Assembly: GCF_000711295.1 (NCBI RefSeq)
Contig: NZ_JOMJ01000003.1
Location: 571,001 to 635,000, forward strand
Direction: 5' to 3'
Source: Desulfohalovibrio reitneri
GTDB taxonomy: Bacteria > Desulfobacterota > Desulfovibrionia > Desulfovibrionales > Desulfovibrionaceae
Length of the DNA stretch: 64,000 nt
The notes beneath the pieces are model-generated. The model saw only the letters and a program-made list of their open reading frames with translations, was not told the origin of the DNA and searched no databases. This document shows, piece after piece, positions 55,790-64,000 of the stretch. The first letter of the stretch is position 1, and each line of letters opens with the position of its first letter. Both the position numbers and the translations under genes were made by a program.

Positions 55790-56200
55790 ATGGAAGACTA
55801 TCTCAAAGAGGCGCTGGAGATCGTCAAGGCGCAGGCCAGCGTACGGAACATGACCGAGGAGGAGATCATCTCCATGGTCAAGACCCTGTCGCAGGGCATC
55901 CAGAACATCGGAGAAGAGGGGCCAAGCGAAGAGGCCCAGGAACCCGCCGTGGATCCCAAGAAGGCCATTAAGGAAAAGTCCATTGTCTGCCTGGAGTGCG
56001 GCAAGGCGTTCAAGATTCTCACCAAGAAGCACCTGGGCACTCACGACCTCACTCCGGAGGACTACCGTGCCAAGTGGGGCTATCCCAAGCGCAGCGCCCT
56101 GGTTTGCAAGTCCCTGCAGCGTGAGCGCCGCAAGAAGATGAAGGACATGAAACTGTGGGAGAGAAGACGATCCAAAGCGGAAAAGTCAACTTCAGAGTAA
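55790..56200 (+). CDS. MucR/Ros family zinc-finger transcriptional regulator
   Basis: A 136-residue MucR/Ros regulator. The C2H2 zinc site is C67, C70, H81 and H85 (CLECGKAF, then KKHLGTHDLTPEDYRAKWGYP in parts), followed by a highly basic C-terminal tail. Family members act as H-NS-like silencers, controlling exopolysaccharide, motility and acquired DNA. AAGGAGA precedes the ATG at 55790. It sits right next to a mobile-element-disrupted, lower-GC patch. Confidence 0.93.
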   Translation: MEDYLKEALEIVKAQASVRNMTEEEIISMVKTLSQGIQNIGEEGPSEEAQEPAVDPKKAIKEKSIVCLECGKAFKILTKKHLGTHDLTPEDYRAKWGYPKRSALVCKSLQRERRKKMKDMKLWERRRSKAEKSTSE

Positions 56201-56219
56201 ATAACTAAAAATTAAAATG

Positions 56220-56250
56220 GGGTAGAGCTTTACGGTTCTACCCTCTTTTT
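56220..56250 (+). terminator. Rho-independent terminator of mucR
   Basis: GGGTAGA/TCTACCC stem (56220-56226, 56237-56243) with a 10-base loop and a T-rich tail (TCTTTTT). Confidence 0.88.
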
Positions 56251-56868
56251 GTTTCCGCCCAGGAGTAGCGGCAACGGGTTCTCATGTTTCTTAGAAAAGT
56301 TCCGTATCCCGTCGGGCGCGTGAAGATGCTAAGCACGCGCCAGGGATTTACCTCTTCTGAATAAACGCCAGGTTGTGGTAAAAGCTTATAGCGGCGATGT
56401 TTTTGTCGTAGTAGCTGGGTTCGTACCCTTCGATTTTGAATTCCTCATGATTTAGCCCGTCCACGAGTTGCTTGAAGAAGCCCATGGCCGTATTCGGGTT
56501 ATTCATGTCGTCGACCAGCCCCCGTAGTGTTCCGGCCAATATGATGTCTGCTGGTCTTCAACGGCGTAGATTCCTCCTTCCTTCATTTTGGGAAAGAGGT
56601 GCTCGAACGATCCTATGATATGTGAATTGATGTGACTGCCGTCATCAATGATGATGTCCGGACGGCCGATTTCGTCAATGACCCGGTCCAGGAAATCCCC
56701 ATCCACTTGCGAGCCCTTGAATGTCTTGATTCTGCGTTCGTCATGACTCTTTTTGTCATGGATATCTATGCCGTAGACACGAGCCTTGGGAAAGTATGTA
56801 CGCCACATACGAAGCGATGAGCCGCCGTCCATGGGGTCATCATACCCGCCGATCCCGATTTCGAGAAT

Positions 56869-56876
56869 GCTGATTT
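56869..56876. repeat. Target-site duplication, left copy
   Basis: GCTGATTT directly flanks the IS and is repeated at 58209-58216; 8 bp is the usual duplication of ISL3 elements. Confidence 0.93.
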
Positions 56877-58208
56877 GGTCCTTCCGGGATTTCAGTGGGT
56901 GGCTCCGGTTTTGCAGGCCGGATAGAGGTCCAATCCACCACAGAAGAAGTAGATCGCCGTCTTGAAGTGCTCTTTGTTCCTGTAGCCGCAAGCTCGGCGT
57001 TTGATTGCCATGATCTTGCTGTTCAGTCCCTCGGCCACGGCGTTGGTGATTCGATGCCGGCAAAAGGTCACCACGTTGTCCATGTGAGCTCTCAAGGTCT
57101 GGGCCACCTTCTTCATCGGCGTGATCCGGGATCGCGTGGCCCAACCGCACCATTTCTCCAGGAACCTCTTTGCCCAGCCAGGGCTCATGTAGCCCCACAG
57201 ATCCTGCAGGCTTTCCTTCATGGCCCAGGCTTTGGCCGTCTTCAGGTTGGCCTGCTTGAGGTCATCGAACCGAGGTCTGTGCTTATCCGGCAGACGGCTT
57301 TCGCCGTAAAGCCACAGGTATCTGGTGCCCTTGAGGATTGACTCCCCTTCGGCCATCAGGGCCTTGTGTTCCTGACGCCGGACAGTGTCCACCGCTTTCC
57401 CCACGTGTTGCATGACGTGGAAACGGTCAAAGACGATTTTCCGGCTTGCCTCAGGGATCCACTTCATAGTGGCCGAAAAATACGGCTGCCACATGTCCAT
57501 GCTCACGGCCCGCACTGCTTCCAGCTGCTCGCTACTCAGGCTTTGATAATACGCCTCGAGGCTCGCCGTTCGGCGATCTTCAGCAACATGCTCAACTGTG
57601 CCCCTCATCAGATCGCAGACGACGGTCATGTACTTGTGTCCCTTGCGGAAAGCCTTCTCGTCCACCCCGAGGTAGTGGATATTGCGCTGTTCCTTGCGGC
57701 TCAAGCCTCTTTTGACGGCTCGTTCCATGATCCCCCAGGTCTCGTCCCAGGAAATACGCAACAGCCTGCGTGCACCTTCGATGGTCGAACAGGCCGTAAT
57801 CACGTCAATGGCCATGCGCTCCATGAGCAGGGTGAAACGAGAATGGGGAGCGGCCCAGGGGACCTGTGCTTGGCGTACGCCGTGATCAGGACAGTTAACT
57901 CGTGGAATACGTGCATGAAGAAATGTCTTGAACTGGCAGGTATCTAGATGTCTCCATGTCCGTTCTTCGGCATGATCCCGGCAAGCCAACTCTCGCCCGC
58001 ACTCTGGGCAAGACCAAAGAGCGCCAGGCTCATGATCGATCCACACATCCACTCGCCCAGCCCCAGTCTGGAGCTTCACGTCATCCACATGCCAGGGGTG
58101 GTCAATGCCAAGAATCTGAGCATAGAAATCGATGTCCCTCATGAGCAATGTCTCCTCTAGAACAGAGGACTACCTCAGGCTGCTACCCACGACAATTCCG
58201 GAAGAACC
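56877..58208. mobile_element. Complete ISL3-family insertion sequence
   Basis: A 1332-base element with imperfect terminal inverted repeats: left end GGTCCTTCCGG, right end (reverse complement) GGTTCTTCCGG, and similarity continuing to about 25 bases. It carries one intact transposase and inserts into a methyltransferase gene with an 8-base duplication. Intact ends, intact transposase and identical duplications point to a fairly recent insertion. Confidence 0.93.
56892..58142 (-). CDS. ISL3 family transposase
   Basis: A 416-residue DDE transposase of the ISL3 family. An N-terminal zinc finger (C45, C48, then C54 or C84 region) precedes a helix-turn-helix. The catalytic residues are D161 (GVDEKAFRKGH), D216 (SMDMWQPY) and E371 (NAVAEGLNSKIMAIKRR). 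I chose the ATG at 58142, nine bases from GAGGAG; a TTG at 58148 is also in frame. The coding region fills nearly the whole element and appears undamaged. Confidence 0.95.
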   Translation of the reverse strand: MRDIDFYAQILGIDHPWHVDDVKLQTGAGRVDVWIDHEPGALWSCPECGRELACRDHAEERTWRHLDTCQFKTFLHARIPRVNCPDHGVRQAQVPWAAPHSRFTLLMERMAIDVITACSTIEGARRLLRISWDETWGIMERAVKRGLSRKEQRNIHYLGVDEKAFRKGHKYMTVVCDLMRGTVEHVAEDRRTASLEAYYQSLSSEQLEAVRAVSMDMWQPYFSATMKWIPEASRKIVFDRFHVMQHVGKAVDTVRRQEHKALMAEGESILKGTRYLWLYGESRLPDKHRPRFDDLKQANLKTAKAWAMKESLQDLWGYMSPGWAKRFLEKWCGWATRSRITPMKKVAQTLRAHMDNVVTFCRHRITNAVAEGLNSKIMAIKRRACGYRNKEHFKTAIYFFCGGLDLYPACKTGATH

Positions 58209-58216
58209 GCTGATTT
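58209..58216. repeat. Target-site duplication, right copy
   Basis: GCTGATTT, identical to 56869-56876. Confidence 0.93.
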
Positions 58217-58451
58217 TTTTGCGGCGCAGAGGATGGAAGTTGGCGTGATAATGCGGCGCATACCAATGACTGCTCCATTTGTCGGTGCCGTAGAGAATGG
58301 CCAGCGCCTTGAGGTTCGAACCAAACAAAAGACTGAATGCGGCGTGCTGTAGCCCCCTGAAATGATGACTCTGATATGCCCGTATCTTCTTGACCTGGCC
58401 GTCGGAGAGTGTTCCCCGAAGCCGCTTCTTGAGATGCATGAGTTTGGACAT

Positions 58452-58712
58452 TGCTCCTCACTTCAGTATGGTTTCGAAAATCAGATTCCTTATAATAAGT
58501 ATACCCGCCAAGAGAATTATGGCAAGCAATACGGGCTTGTTGGTGGATACCTCCGCGAGCAGCATCTGGCAGCAACCGACGGGATGACGGGTTGCTCTCT
58601 GGAGGCCTGCAACTGTGAATTTGAGGCCTATTAAGAAACAAGGCTCGAAAAAGTTGTTTCTCTTTGGATGCCAGTCTGTTTGCGGACTGGTCCGTGTGGC
58701 TTGGCGGGCATG
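58452..58712. other. Intergenic region upstream of the methyltransferase pseudogene
   Basis: No credible gene. The region is much less GC-rich than the surroundings, like the methyltransferase patch. It contains the promoter at 58498-58525 and nothing else I recognise. Confidence 0.5.
58498..58525 (-). promoter_or_regulatory. Promoter of the disrupted methyltransferase
   Basis: On the minus strand TTGCCA (58525-58520), 16 bases, TATACT (58503-58498): five of six positions match in each box. About 46 bases before the start codon. Confidence 0.6.
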
Positions 58713-58750
58713 AAAAAGGCCCCCGGAAGCGTTCGCTTCCGGGGGCCTTT
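58713..58750 (-). terminator. Rho-independent terminator of proC
   Basis: Sixteen-base perfect stem AAAGGCCCCCGGAAGC (58715-58730) / GCTTCCGGGGGCCTTT (58735-58750), loop GTTC, with a T-run on the minus strand. Confidence 0.93.
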
Positions 58751-58769
58751 GCGTACGATGCGGCCGGGT

Positions 58770-59564
58770 TTATTCTCCCAGTTCCCTGCTGCGGCGGAAG
58801 GAGGCGCGAACAGCGTCGGCCACATGGCCCCGCACGGCGGTGCGGTCCAAGTGCAGCAAGGCTTCGATGGTGGTGCCGGCCGGGCTTGTGACCATCTCCC
58901 GCAGTTGGGAGACGTGCAGGTCGCTCTGCTTGGCCATGGCGGCCGTGCCCTCCAGCAGGGAAAGCACCATCCCGGTGGCCTGGTCGCGGGGCAGCCCCAG
59001 GCTTACCCCCGCCTCCATGAGCGCTTCCATGAAGTGAAAGACATAGGCCGGGCCGGAGCCCACCAGGGCCGTGAAGGCGTCGAAGTCCTTTTCGGCCAGT
59101 TCATAGACTTCGCCAACGGCGGAGAAGATGTCCACGACCACGCGGCGGTCGGTGTCGTCCAGTCCTTCGTCCTCCAGGCAGATGGCGGTTACGCCCTTGC
59201 CCGCAAGGGCCGGGGTGTTGGGCATGACCCGGATGACCGGGCAGACGGCGTCCGACCATTCCCTGAGCCTGCCGATGGGCAGCCCGGCGGCGATGGAAAT
59301 GAGCCGCTTGTCCCCGTCCAGGACGGGGCGGACCTGCCCGAGAACGTCTTCCATCTGCTGCGGCTTCACCGCCAGCACCACGTATCGGCAGGCGTCCACC
59401 AGTTCCCGGATGGAGTCGTGCGGCACCAGGCCGTGTTCCTGGGCCAGGTCCAGAAGTTTCTGGCGGTCGGCGTCCACGCCGTGAACGGCGTAGCCGGAGC
59501 CGGAGAGCCCCTTGATGATGGCCGAGCCCATGTTGCCCGTGCCGATGAAGCCGATGGAGGCCAT
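58770..59564 (-). CDS. proC: Pyrroline-5-carboxylate reductase
   Basis: Final step of proline synthesis; 264 residues. NAD(P) motif IGFIGTGNMGSAI, VKPQQ, and the signature MPNTPALAGKG and TALVGSGPAYVFHFMEAL. It starts four bases after the ndk stop and ends in a strong terminator, so it is the last gene of its operon. Confidence 0.96.
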   Translation of the reverse strand: MASIGFIGTGNMGSAIIKGLSGSGYAVHGVDADRQKLLDLAQEHGLVPHDSIRELVDACRYVVLAVKPQQMEDVLGQVRPVLDGDKRLISIAAGLPIGRLREWSDAVCPVIRVMPNTPALAGKGVTAICLEDEGLDDTDRRVVVDIFSAVGEVYELAEKDFDAFTALVGSGPAYVFHFMEALMEAGVSLGLPRDQATGMVLSLLEGTAAMAKQSDLHVSQLREMVTSPAGTTIEALLHLDRTAVRGHVADAVRASFRRSRELGE

Positions 59565-59568
59565 GGCG

Positions 59569-59985
59569 CTACCCCACGAGTTCGAGCTGGCTGAAGAAGT
59601 AGCCGATCTCGAAGGCGGCGGTTTCCGGCGCGTCGGAGCCGTGCACCGAGTTCCTCTCGATGTCCTGGGCGTACTTCTTGCGCACGGTGCCTTCCTCCGC
59701 CTGCTCGGGGTTGGTGGCCCCCATGAGCTTGCGGTAGCGGGCGATGGCGTCCTCGCCCTCCAGTACGGAAACCACGATGGGGCCGGAGGACATGAAGGCG
59801 CAAAGCTCGCCGTAGAAGGGGCGCTCCTTGTGCACCTCGTAGAAGCCGCCCGCCTGCTCGGTGGTCAGGTAGAGCCGCTTCATGGCCACGACGCGCAGTC
59901 CTTCAGCCTGAATCATGGACAGGATTTCGCCTTCCAGGTTCCGGGCGGTGGCGTCGGGCTTGATGATGGAGAGGGTGCGTTCCAT
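59569..59985 (-). CDS. ndk: Nucleoside diphosphate kinase
   Basis: Phosphotransfer between nucleoside di- and triphosphates. 138 residues, with the phospho-His H115 in the [10 protein letters not shown] motif and the KPDA motif near residue 9. AAAGGAGG upstream is a strong ribosome site. Confidence 0.98.
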   Translation of the reverse strand: MERTLSIIKPDATARNLEGEILSMIQAEGLRVVAMKRLYLTTEQAGGFYEVHKERPFYGELCAFMSSGPIVVSVLEGEDAIARYRKLMGATNPEQAEEGTVRKKYAQDIERNSVHGSDAPETAAFEIGYFFSQLELVG

Positions 59986-60002
59986 GTGAGTCCTCCTTTG
60001 GG

Positions 60003-60797
60003 TTAGGCCAGCAGCATTTTGTCGGAAGAAAAGGCCTCGCCCTTGATGGTGTAGAAGCGGGCCAGCAGGTCGTCCACGCCGAGGTTTTGCTTCTCTTCCC
60101 CGCGGATGTCCAGAATGATCTCGCCCCGGTGGAGCATGACCAACCTGTTGCCCATCTGCAGGGCGTGGTTCATGTTGTGCGTGACCATCAGGGTGGTCAG
60201 CTTGCGTTCGCGCACGATGGAGCCGGTCAAATCCAGAATCATCTGCGCGGTCTTGGGGTCCAGGGCGGCTGTGTGCTCGTCCAGCAGCAGCAGGTCGGGC
60301 TCCACCATGGTGGCCATGAGCATGGTCAGCGACTGCCGCTGCCCGCCGGAGAGCAGACCGACCCGGTCGCCCAGGCGGTCCTCCAGGCCCAGGCCGATCA
60401 TGGACAGTTGCCGTTTGAACAGCTCGCGGTCCTCGTCCTTGACCCCCAGGGCCAGTCCGCGCCGCTTGCCGCGACGAAGCGCCAGGGCCATGTTCTGCTC
60501 GATGGTCATGGAGCCGCAGGTGCCCAGGAGGGGATCCTGGAAGACGCGGCCGATGTGCTGGGCCCGCCTGTGCTCCGGCCAATCGGTGACGTCGTCCCCG
60601 GCCAGCTCGATTGAGCCGAAGTCCAAGGGGAATCCGCCGGAGATGGCGGACAGCAGGGTGGATTTGCCCGCGCCGTTGGAGCCGATGAGGGTCATGAAGT
60701 CCCCGGACTCCACGTCCAGGTCGATGCCGCCCAGGGCCAGCACCTCGTTGACGCTGCCCTTGTGGAAGTATTTGGTCACGCCGCTCAGCTTGAGCAT
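60003..60797 (-). CDS. ABC transporter ATP-binding protein
   Basis: A 264-residue ATPase with Walker [10 protein letters not shown] near residue 39, signature LSGGQRQ near 149 and Walker [13 protein letters not shown] near 168. The Q-loop is FQDPLLG. The family resembles the TrpZ/YtlC importers. It overlaps the permease gene by 13 bases. Third gene of the ABC set. Confidence 0.92.
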   Translation of the reverse strand: MLKLSGVTKYFHKGSVNEVLALGGIDLDVESGDFMTLIGSNGAGKSTLLSAISGGFPLDFGSIELAGDDVTDWPEHRRAQHIGRVFQDPLLGTCGSMTIEQNMALALRRGKRRGLALGVKDEDRELFKRQLSMIGLGLEDRLGDRVGLLSGGQRQSLTMLMATMVEPDLLLLDEHTAALDPKTAQMILDLTGSIVRERKLTTLMVTHNMNHALQMGNRLVMLHRGEIILDIRGEEKQNLGVDDLLARFYTIKGEAFSSDKMLLA

Positions 60798-61681
60798 TTC
60801 GCCTTCACCCGCTGTTTGATCTGAGGGGCGGTCAGGGCCAGCACCACCAGCACCGCGGTGATGAGCTTGAGGTCGGAGGGCTGGAAGGAGAAGTCTCCTA
60901 TGCGTAGGTCCAGGGCCAGGGCGATGGCCATGCGGTAGAGCACCGAGCCCACCACGGCAGCGGCCACCGCCCGCACCACGGTGTGGCAGCCCAGGATGGT
61001 CTCGCCGATGATGACCGAGGCCAGGCCGGCGATGATGGTGCCCACGCCCATGTTCACGTCTGCGGCCCCCTGGTTCTGGGCGATGAGCGCTCCAGAGAGC
61101 GCCACCAGGGCGTTGGACAGCCCCACCGAGCCGATGATGATGAAATCCGTGTTGACGCCCTGGGCGGTGATCATCTGCTTGTTGTCGCCCGTGGCCAGCA
61201 TGGTCTGCCCAAGCTCGGTGTGTAAAAACCAGATGAGCAGGAGCACCACCGCCAAGGCGACGACGGCGAACAGGACCAGCGAGGCCAGATAAGGCGGGAG
61301 CCCCATGGAGATCAGCGGTTCCAGCACCGTGGGCTTGCCCAGCAGGGTCATGTTGGGGCGGCCCATGATGCGGATGTTGATGGAGTAGAGGGCGATCATG
61401 GTCAGGATGGAGGACAGCAGGTGCAGGATTTTCAGCTTGGTGTTGAGGATGCCCGTGACCATGCCCGCCATGAATCCCGCGCCCGCGGCGAAAACAAGAG
61501 AGAAGTAGGGGTCGATGCCCGAAGTGATGGCCACCGAGGAGACGGCCGCGCCCAGCGGCAGGGAGCCGTCCACGGTGAGGTCGGGGAAGTCCAAGACGCG
61601 GAAGGTCAGATAGACCCCCAGCGCCATGAGGCCGTAGACGAAGCCCTGTTCCAGGGAGCCGAAAAACGCGTACCAGCTCAT
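60785..61681 (-). CDS. ABC transporter permease (branched-chain/TrpY-like)
   Basis: A 298-residue permease with about eight to nine transmembrane helices. It resembles the single permease of TrpXYZ-like importers, and the ribose/branched-chain permease superfamily. A single gene suggests a homodimer. It lies downstream of a hairpin after the binding-protein gene. Confidence 0.9.
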   Translation of the reverse strand: MSWYAFFGSLEQGFVYGLMALGVYLTFRVLDFPDLTVDGSLPLGAAVSSVAITSGIDPYFSLVFAAGAGFMAGMVTGILNTKLKILHLLSSILTMIALYSINIRIMGRPNMTLLGKPTVLEPLISMGLPPYLASLVLFAVVALAVVLLLIWFLHTELGQTMLATGDNKQMITAQGVNTDFIIIGSVGLSNALVALSGALIAQNQGAADVNMGVGTIIAGLASVIIGETILGCHTVVRAVAAAVVGSVLYRMAIALALDLRIGDFSFQPSDLKLITAVLVVLALTAPQIKQRVKAKCSS

Positions 61682-61704
61682 GATTTCCAGAGGGGCCGGG
61701 CGGC

Positions 61705-61735
61705 AAAAAGGGGGCGCGACCCTCGCCGCGCCCCC
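61705..61735 (-). terminator. Attenuator hairpin between binding protein and permease genes
   Basis: Nine-base stem GGGGGCGCG/CGCGCCCCC (61710-61718, 61727-61735), with TTTTT downstream on the minus strand. Confidence 0.75.
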
Positions 61736-61762
61736 CGAAACGTCCGTCCGGTCCGGTTTGAA

Positions 61763-62716
61763 TTACTCGATGACGGTGTCGGCCCGGTCGATGACGTCGC
61801 CCGGAAGGTCGACGCCCATCTTGGCGGCGGCCGATGTGTTCACGTACAGCTTGAGATCCTTGAGGGTTTCCACCGGCATTTGGCCGGGGTCTGCCCCCTC
61901 CACCAGGATGCGCCGGGCCATCTCGCCGGTCTGGCGGCCCATGCGGTAGTAGTCGATGGCGATGGAGGCCACCACGCCGCGTTCCACAGAATCGGTGTCA
62001 GCCGCGAAGAGGGGGATGTCCGCCTCTTCGCAAATCTTCACGGCCGACTCCAAGGCGGAGATGACGGTGTTGTCCGTGGGGATGGTGATGGCGTCCACCC
62101 GGCCAACCAAGCTCTTGGCCGCGGAGTAGACTTCGGCCGAGGTGGAAACGGTGCGCGGCTCGACCTCGATGCCCAGCTTGGCGCATTCTTCCTCGATCAT
62201 GTTGTAGGAGACCACGGAGTTGGCCTCGCCCGCGTTGTAGAGCACGCCGATGGTCTCCACGCCGGGCACTATTTCCTTGATCAGCGCCATCTGCCGGTCC
62301 ACGGGGCTTTTGTCCGTCATGCCGGAAATGTTGCCGCCCGGTTTTTCCATGTTGTCCACCAGGCCCGCGGCCACGGGGTCGGTCACGGCGCTGATGAGAA
62401 TCGGCTTGTTGTGGAGCTTCTGAGCCACGGCCTGGGCGGTGGGCGTGGCGATGGCCAGGATCAGGTCGGGGTCGTCGTCGCGGATCTGGCTGGCGATCTG
62501 GATGGCCATGTCCATGCTGCCCTGGGCGGTGTAGACCTTGTACTCGGCCTCGACGCCGTTCTCTTTCAGGTAGTCCTGGAAACCGTTGCGCACGGCGTCC
62601 AGGGCGGGGTGCTCCACGACCTGAGTGGAGGAAATCAGGTAGTCGGCGGCTTGGACGGCCGCTGCGGGGGAAATGAGCGCCGCCAGAGTCAGGCAGGCGG
62701 TGAGAATCCGTTTCAT
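61763..62716 (-). CDS. ABC transporter substrate-binding protein (TrpX-like, ABC_sub_bind family)
   Basis: A 317-residue periplasmic protein. Signal peptide ILTACLTLAALISPAAAVQA (likely cut near residue 23), then an ABC_sub_bind (PF04392-type) fold: STQVVEHPALDAVRNGF, ATPTAQAVAQKL, ISAVTDPVAAGLV and GVLYNAGEANS. Relatives include TrpX, which binds tryptophan or other aromatic compounds. The substrate here is unproven. GGGAGGA is a good ribosome site. First gene of the ABC-ndk-proC run. Confidence 0.93.
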   Translation of the reverse strand: MKRILTACLTLAALISPAAAVQAADYLISSTQVVEHPALDAVRNGFQDYLKENGVEAEYKVYTAQGSMDMAIQIASQIRDDDPDLILAIATPTAQAVAQKLHNKPILISAVTDPVAAGLVDNMEKPGGNISGMTDKSPVDRQMALIKEIVPGVETIGVLYNAGEANSVVSYNMIEEECAKLGIEVEPRTVSTSAEVYSAAKSLVGRVDAITIPTDNTVISALESAVKICEEADIPLFAADTDSVERGVVASIAIDYYRMGRQTGEMARRILVEGADPGQMPVETLKDLKLYVNTSAAAKMGVDLPGDVIDRADTVIE

Positions 62717-62773
62717 GGTGGGTTCCTCCCGAAAAGTGTCCATCGCGTTTGGAGGCCGAGCGGGTAAAAGAAA

Positions 62774-62802
62774 TCAATAGACCGGATCGGGGCAAATCTC
62801 AA
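62774..62802 (-). promoter_or_regulatory. Sigma-70 promoter of the ABC importer operon
   Basis: On the minus strand TTGAGA (62802-62797), 17 bases, TATTGA (62779-62774), about 58 bases before the binding-protein ATG. Confidence 0.55.
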
Positions 62803-62815
62803 GCCCCCCGGGCGT

Positions 62816-64000
62816 TCAGCCTTCCCCGTCCGAACCGTGGGAAGTCGTTTTTTTCGCGGTCGTCCGGCGCAGGCGTTCTGCCATGGAGGCGATACCCACC
62901 GGAGTTACCGCCGGATCGCGCAGATCCCACCATTGCCGCAGTGCCTCCAGGGTCTCGGGGTGGGGGTGGCCTATGGCCACGGCCTGCCCACGTTTACGAG
63001 CCAGGCGTTCCGCCTTGCGGAGTTGGTGCAGTATGGCCGGGGCCTGGGGAACGTTGTCCAGAAAAACGTCGCGCTCCAGAGGGGCGAGCCCCGCCGCCAC
63101 GGCCGCTTCCTTGCCCTTGCTGCCGCCCACGGTGCGGGAGTCCAGAAAGATGAGGCCGCGTTCGGCGCAAGTCGTGGCCACCAGGTCCATGGCGGCGCGG
63201 TCGGAGGTGTATCGGGACCCCATGTGGTTATTCAACCCAACCACGCCGGGCAGGCCGTCAAGATTCTCCTTCAGTACGCGCCTGGCCTCGGTGGCATTCA
63301 TGGACAGCATGAGCGCGCCGGGCCCTGGGCGCACCTTGGGCCAGCCCCTTGGCTCCATTGGCTGATGCAGGAGCAGATCGAGCCCCTTTTCGCGGGCTGT
63401 CGCCGCGATGCCTCGCGTGTGGGTGGCCTGGGGCCAGACAGCGATGCTTACCGGGAAGGGCAGTTCGGCCAATGACTCGGCGAAGGAAAGGTCTTCGCCC
63501 AGGTCGTCGATGACCACGGCCAGGAGGGCGCCGTCGGGCGGAGGCTCCACCGGCGGCGGCAGGGGCGGGCCCAGCCGGATGATATGCGTGTCGAGGCCCT
63601 TGAGGCTGACGCGCAGTCCGTCCGGAGTGGTGTTCAGGACGGCCTTCGGGGCCCACAGGTCGAGGTGCTTGGCCACCCTGTCGGCCAATTCTTCGGGCGA
63701 CCCGGGAGCGTGCACGGCGATGCGCTGGGTCATGGGCTCGCCACGACCGCCACCTTCCACGGTTTCCAGGGCGTAGTCGCGGCTATTCAACCCCATGTCG
63801 GCGAAAGCCGAGAGCAGGGCGAAATCGACCCTCTTGACCAGTTCGTCCAATCCCGGGCCATCCTCCGGGGGGGGCTCCTCGTAGGCTTGTTCCGGCTGCG
63901 GGGTGGCGGGCGGTTCGGGGCCCTCGCCGGAAGGCAGCAGGGCCATGGCCGCATAGCCAATCAGGGCAAAGAGGATCACCGCCCCGAGCAGGAGCAGCCC
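62816..64000 (-). CDS. Divergent polysaccharide deacetylase family protein, 5' end beyond the window
   Basis: A protein of the divergent polysaccharide deacetylase (DUF610/YibQ) family. An N-terminal membrane helix (ILFALIGYAAMAL) is followed by a Pro/Glu-rich linker and the catalytic-like domain from about residue 150 (LAVVIDDLG near the start, NNHMGSRYT and IGHPHPETL later). The frame runs to the window edge through further hydrophobic residues, so the true start probably lies outside. The function is not established; periplasmic polysaccharide or peptidoglycan processing is likely. Confidence 0.88.
   Translation of the reverse strand, partial: GLLLLGAVILFALIGYAAMALLPSGEGPEPPATPQPEQAYEEPPPEDGPGLDELVKRVDFALLSAFADMGLNSRDYALETVEGGGRGEPMTQRIAVHAPGSPEELADRVAKHLDLWAPKAVLNTTPDGLRVSLKGLDTHIIRLGPPLPPPVEPPPDGALLAVVIDDLGEDLSFAESLAELPFPVSIAVWPQATHTRGIAATAREKGLDLLLHQPMEPRGWPKVRPGPGALMLSMNATEARRVLKENLDGLPGVVGLNNHMGSRYTSDRAAMDLVATTCAERGLIFLDSRTVGGSKGKEAAVAAGLAPLERDVFLDNVPQAPAILHQLRKAERLARKRGQAVAIGHPHPETLEALRQWWDLRDPAVTPVGIASMAERLRRTTAKKTTSHGSDGEG

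Larger units (their letters stand above)
56348..58451 (-). pseudogene. SAM-dependent methyltransferase gene, split by ISL3 element and frameshifted
   Basis: The 5' part (58451 to 58209) encodes the first 81 residues, ending HANFHPLRRKKIS, with a good ribosome site before the ATG. The 3' part (56868 to 56348) resumes exactly at ILEIGIGGYDDP, the SAM-binding motif I. Removing the IS and one copy of the target duplication joins the reading frame precisely. A second lesion lies near 56510, where the frame shifts between YWPEHYGGW and DMNNPNTAMGFFKQ; the joined length of 764 bases is one short of 255 codons. The class resembles macrocin-type O-methyltransferases acting on sugars or antibiotics, but the substrate is unknown. 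Confidence 0.9.

Noticed and set aside
55659-55853. Short open frame before mucR
   Set aside because: Overlaps the mucR ribosome site and start in another frame; no support.
58362-58634. Short + strand frame upstream of the methyltransferase
   Set aside because: Overlaps the methyltransferase start and promoter; no homology or ribosome site.

Overview
The window is about 64 kb of GC-rich, densely coded bacterial chromosome. Gene content suggests an anaerobic, flagellated Gram-negative of the Desulfovibrio type (Desulfobacterota). The support is a KorDABC-type 2-oxoacid:ferredoxin oxidoreductase, a three-subunit fumarate reductase next to a two-subunit Fe-S fumarase, a TAXI-type TRAP transporter, a RACo-like corrinoid activator, a MucR/Ros zinc-finger regulator, and GlnRS together with GatCA. 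This is inference from gene content; there is no rRNA in the window to confirm it.

Layout. 1-2.5 kb (+): the 3' part of a class A penicillin-binding protein, closely followed by a cupin and an MIF-like tautomerase. 2.5-7 kb (-): korDABC, then a folate/PgeF pair. 7-8.5 kb (+): metallophosphoesterase and exonuclease III. 8.5-11.2 kb (-): Rsm22-like methyltransferase and RACo-like activator. 11.3-13.4 kb (+): three orphan genes (zinc ribbon, small membrane protein, WG-repeat protein). 13.4-16 kb: an M23 peptidase divergent from flagellin, which has a near-consensus sigma-28 promoter. 16-20 kb: DMT exporter, FAD oxidoreductase, glnS. 20-27 kb (-): DUF429, EAL/HDOD protein, then frdCAB-fumarase. 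27-28.9 kb (+): lipB-lipA-HNH. 28.9-42.5 kb (-): a long, tightly packed run of 14 genes (LpoA-like lipoprotein, gatCA, mnmA, pilZ, mtaB, yicC, DUF370, gmk, pyrF, TPR, HDOD, recJ, AI-2E). 42.6-46.3 kb (-): hrcA-grpE-dnaK. 46.4-50.1 kb: antiporter and rmlB-rmlD. 50.2-50.9 kb (+): tRNA-Val(CAC) and trmL. 50.9-54.2 kb (-): TRAP-TAXI transporter. 54.4-56.2 kb (+): cbiB and mucR. 56.3-58.7 kb: a less GC-rich patch with a SAM methyltransferase gene split by a complete 1332-bp ISL3-family element. 58.8-64 kb (-): proC, ndk, an ABC importer of the TrpXYZ-like type, and a polysaccharide deacetylase that runs off the window.

How the genes work together. Kor, fumarase and fumarate reductase give the two arms of an incomplete, partly reductive TCA cycle linked to ferredoxin and menaquinol. 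LipB and LipA supply lipoate. The GlnRS plus GatCA combination suggests the amidotransferase mainly makes Asn-tRNA. Several signalling proteins (EAL/HDOD, PilZ, HDOD, MucR) fit a motile, surface-responsive lifestyle.

No CRISPR array, prophage, defence island or convincing new multi-gene system is visible. The best leads for something undescribed are the orphan trio at 11.3-13.4 kb, the LpoA-like lipoprotein, the PBP-cupin-tautomerase set, and the RACo-like activator that lacks any corrinoid partner nearby. The clearest structural event is the ISL3 insertion with its intact 8-bp target duplication.
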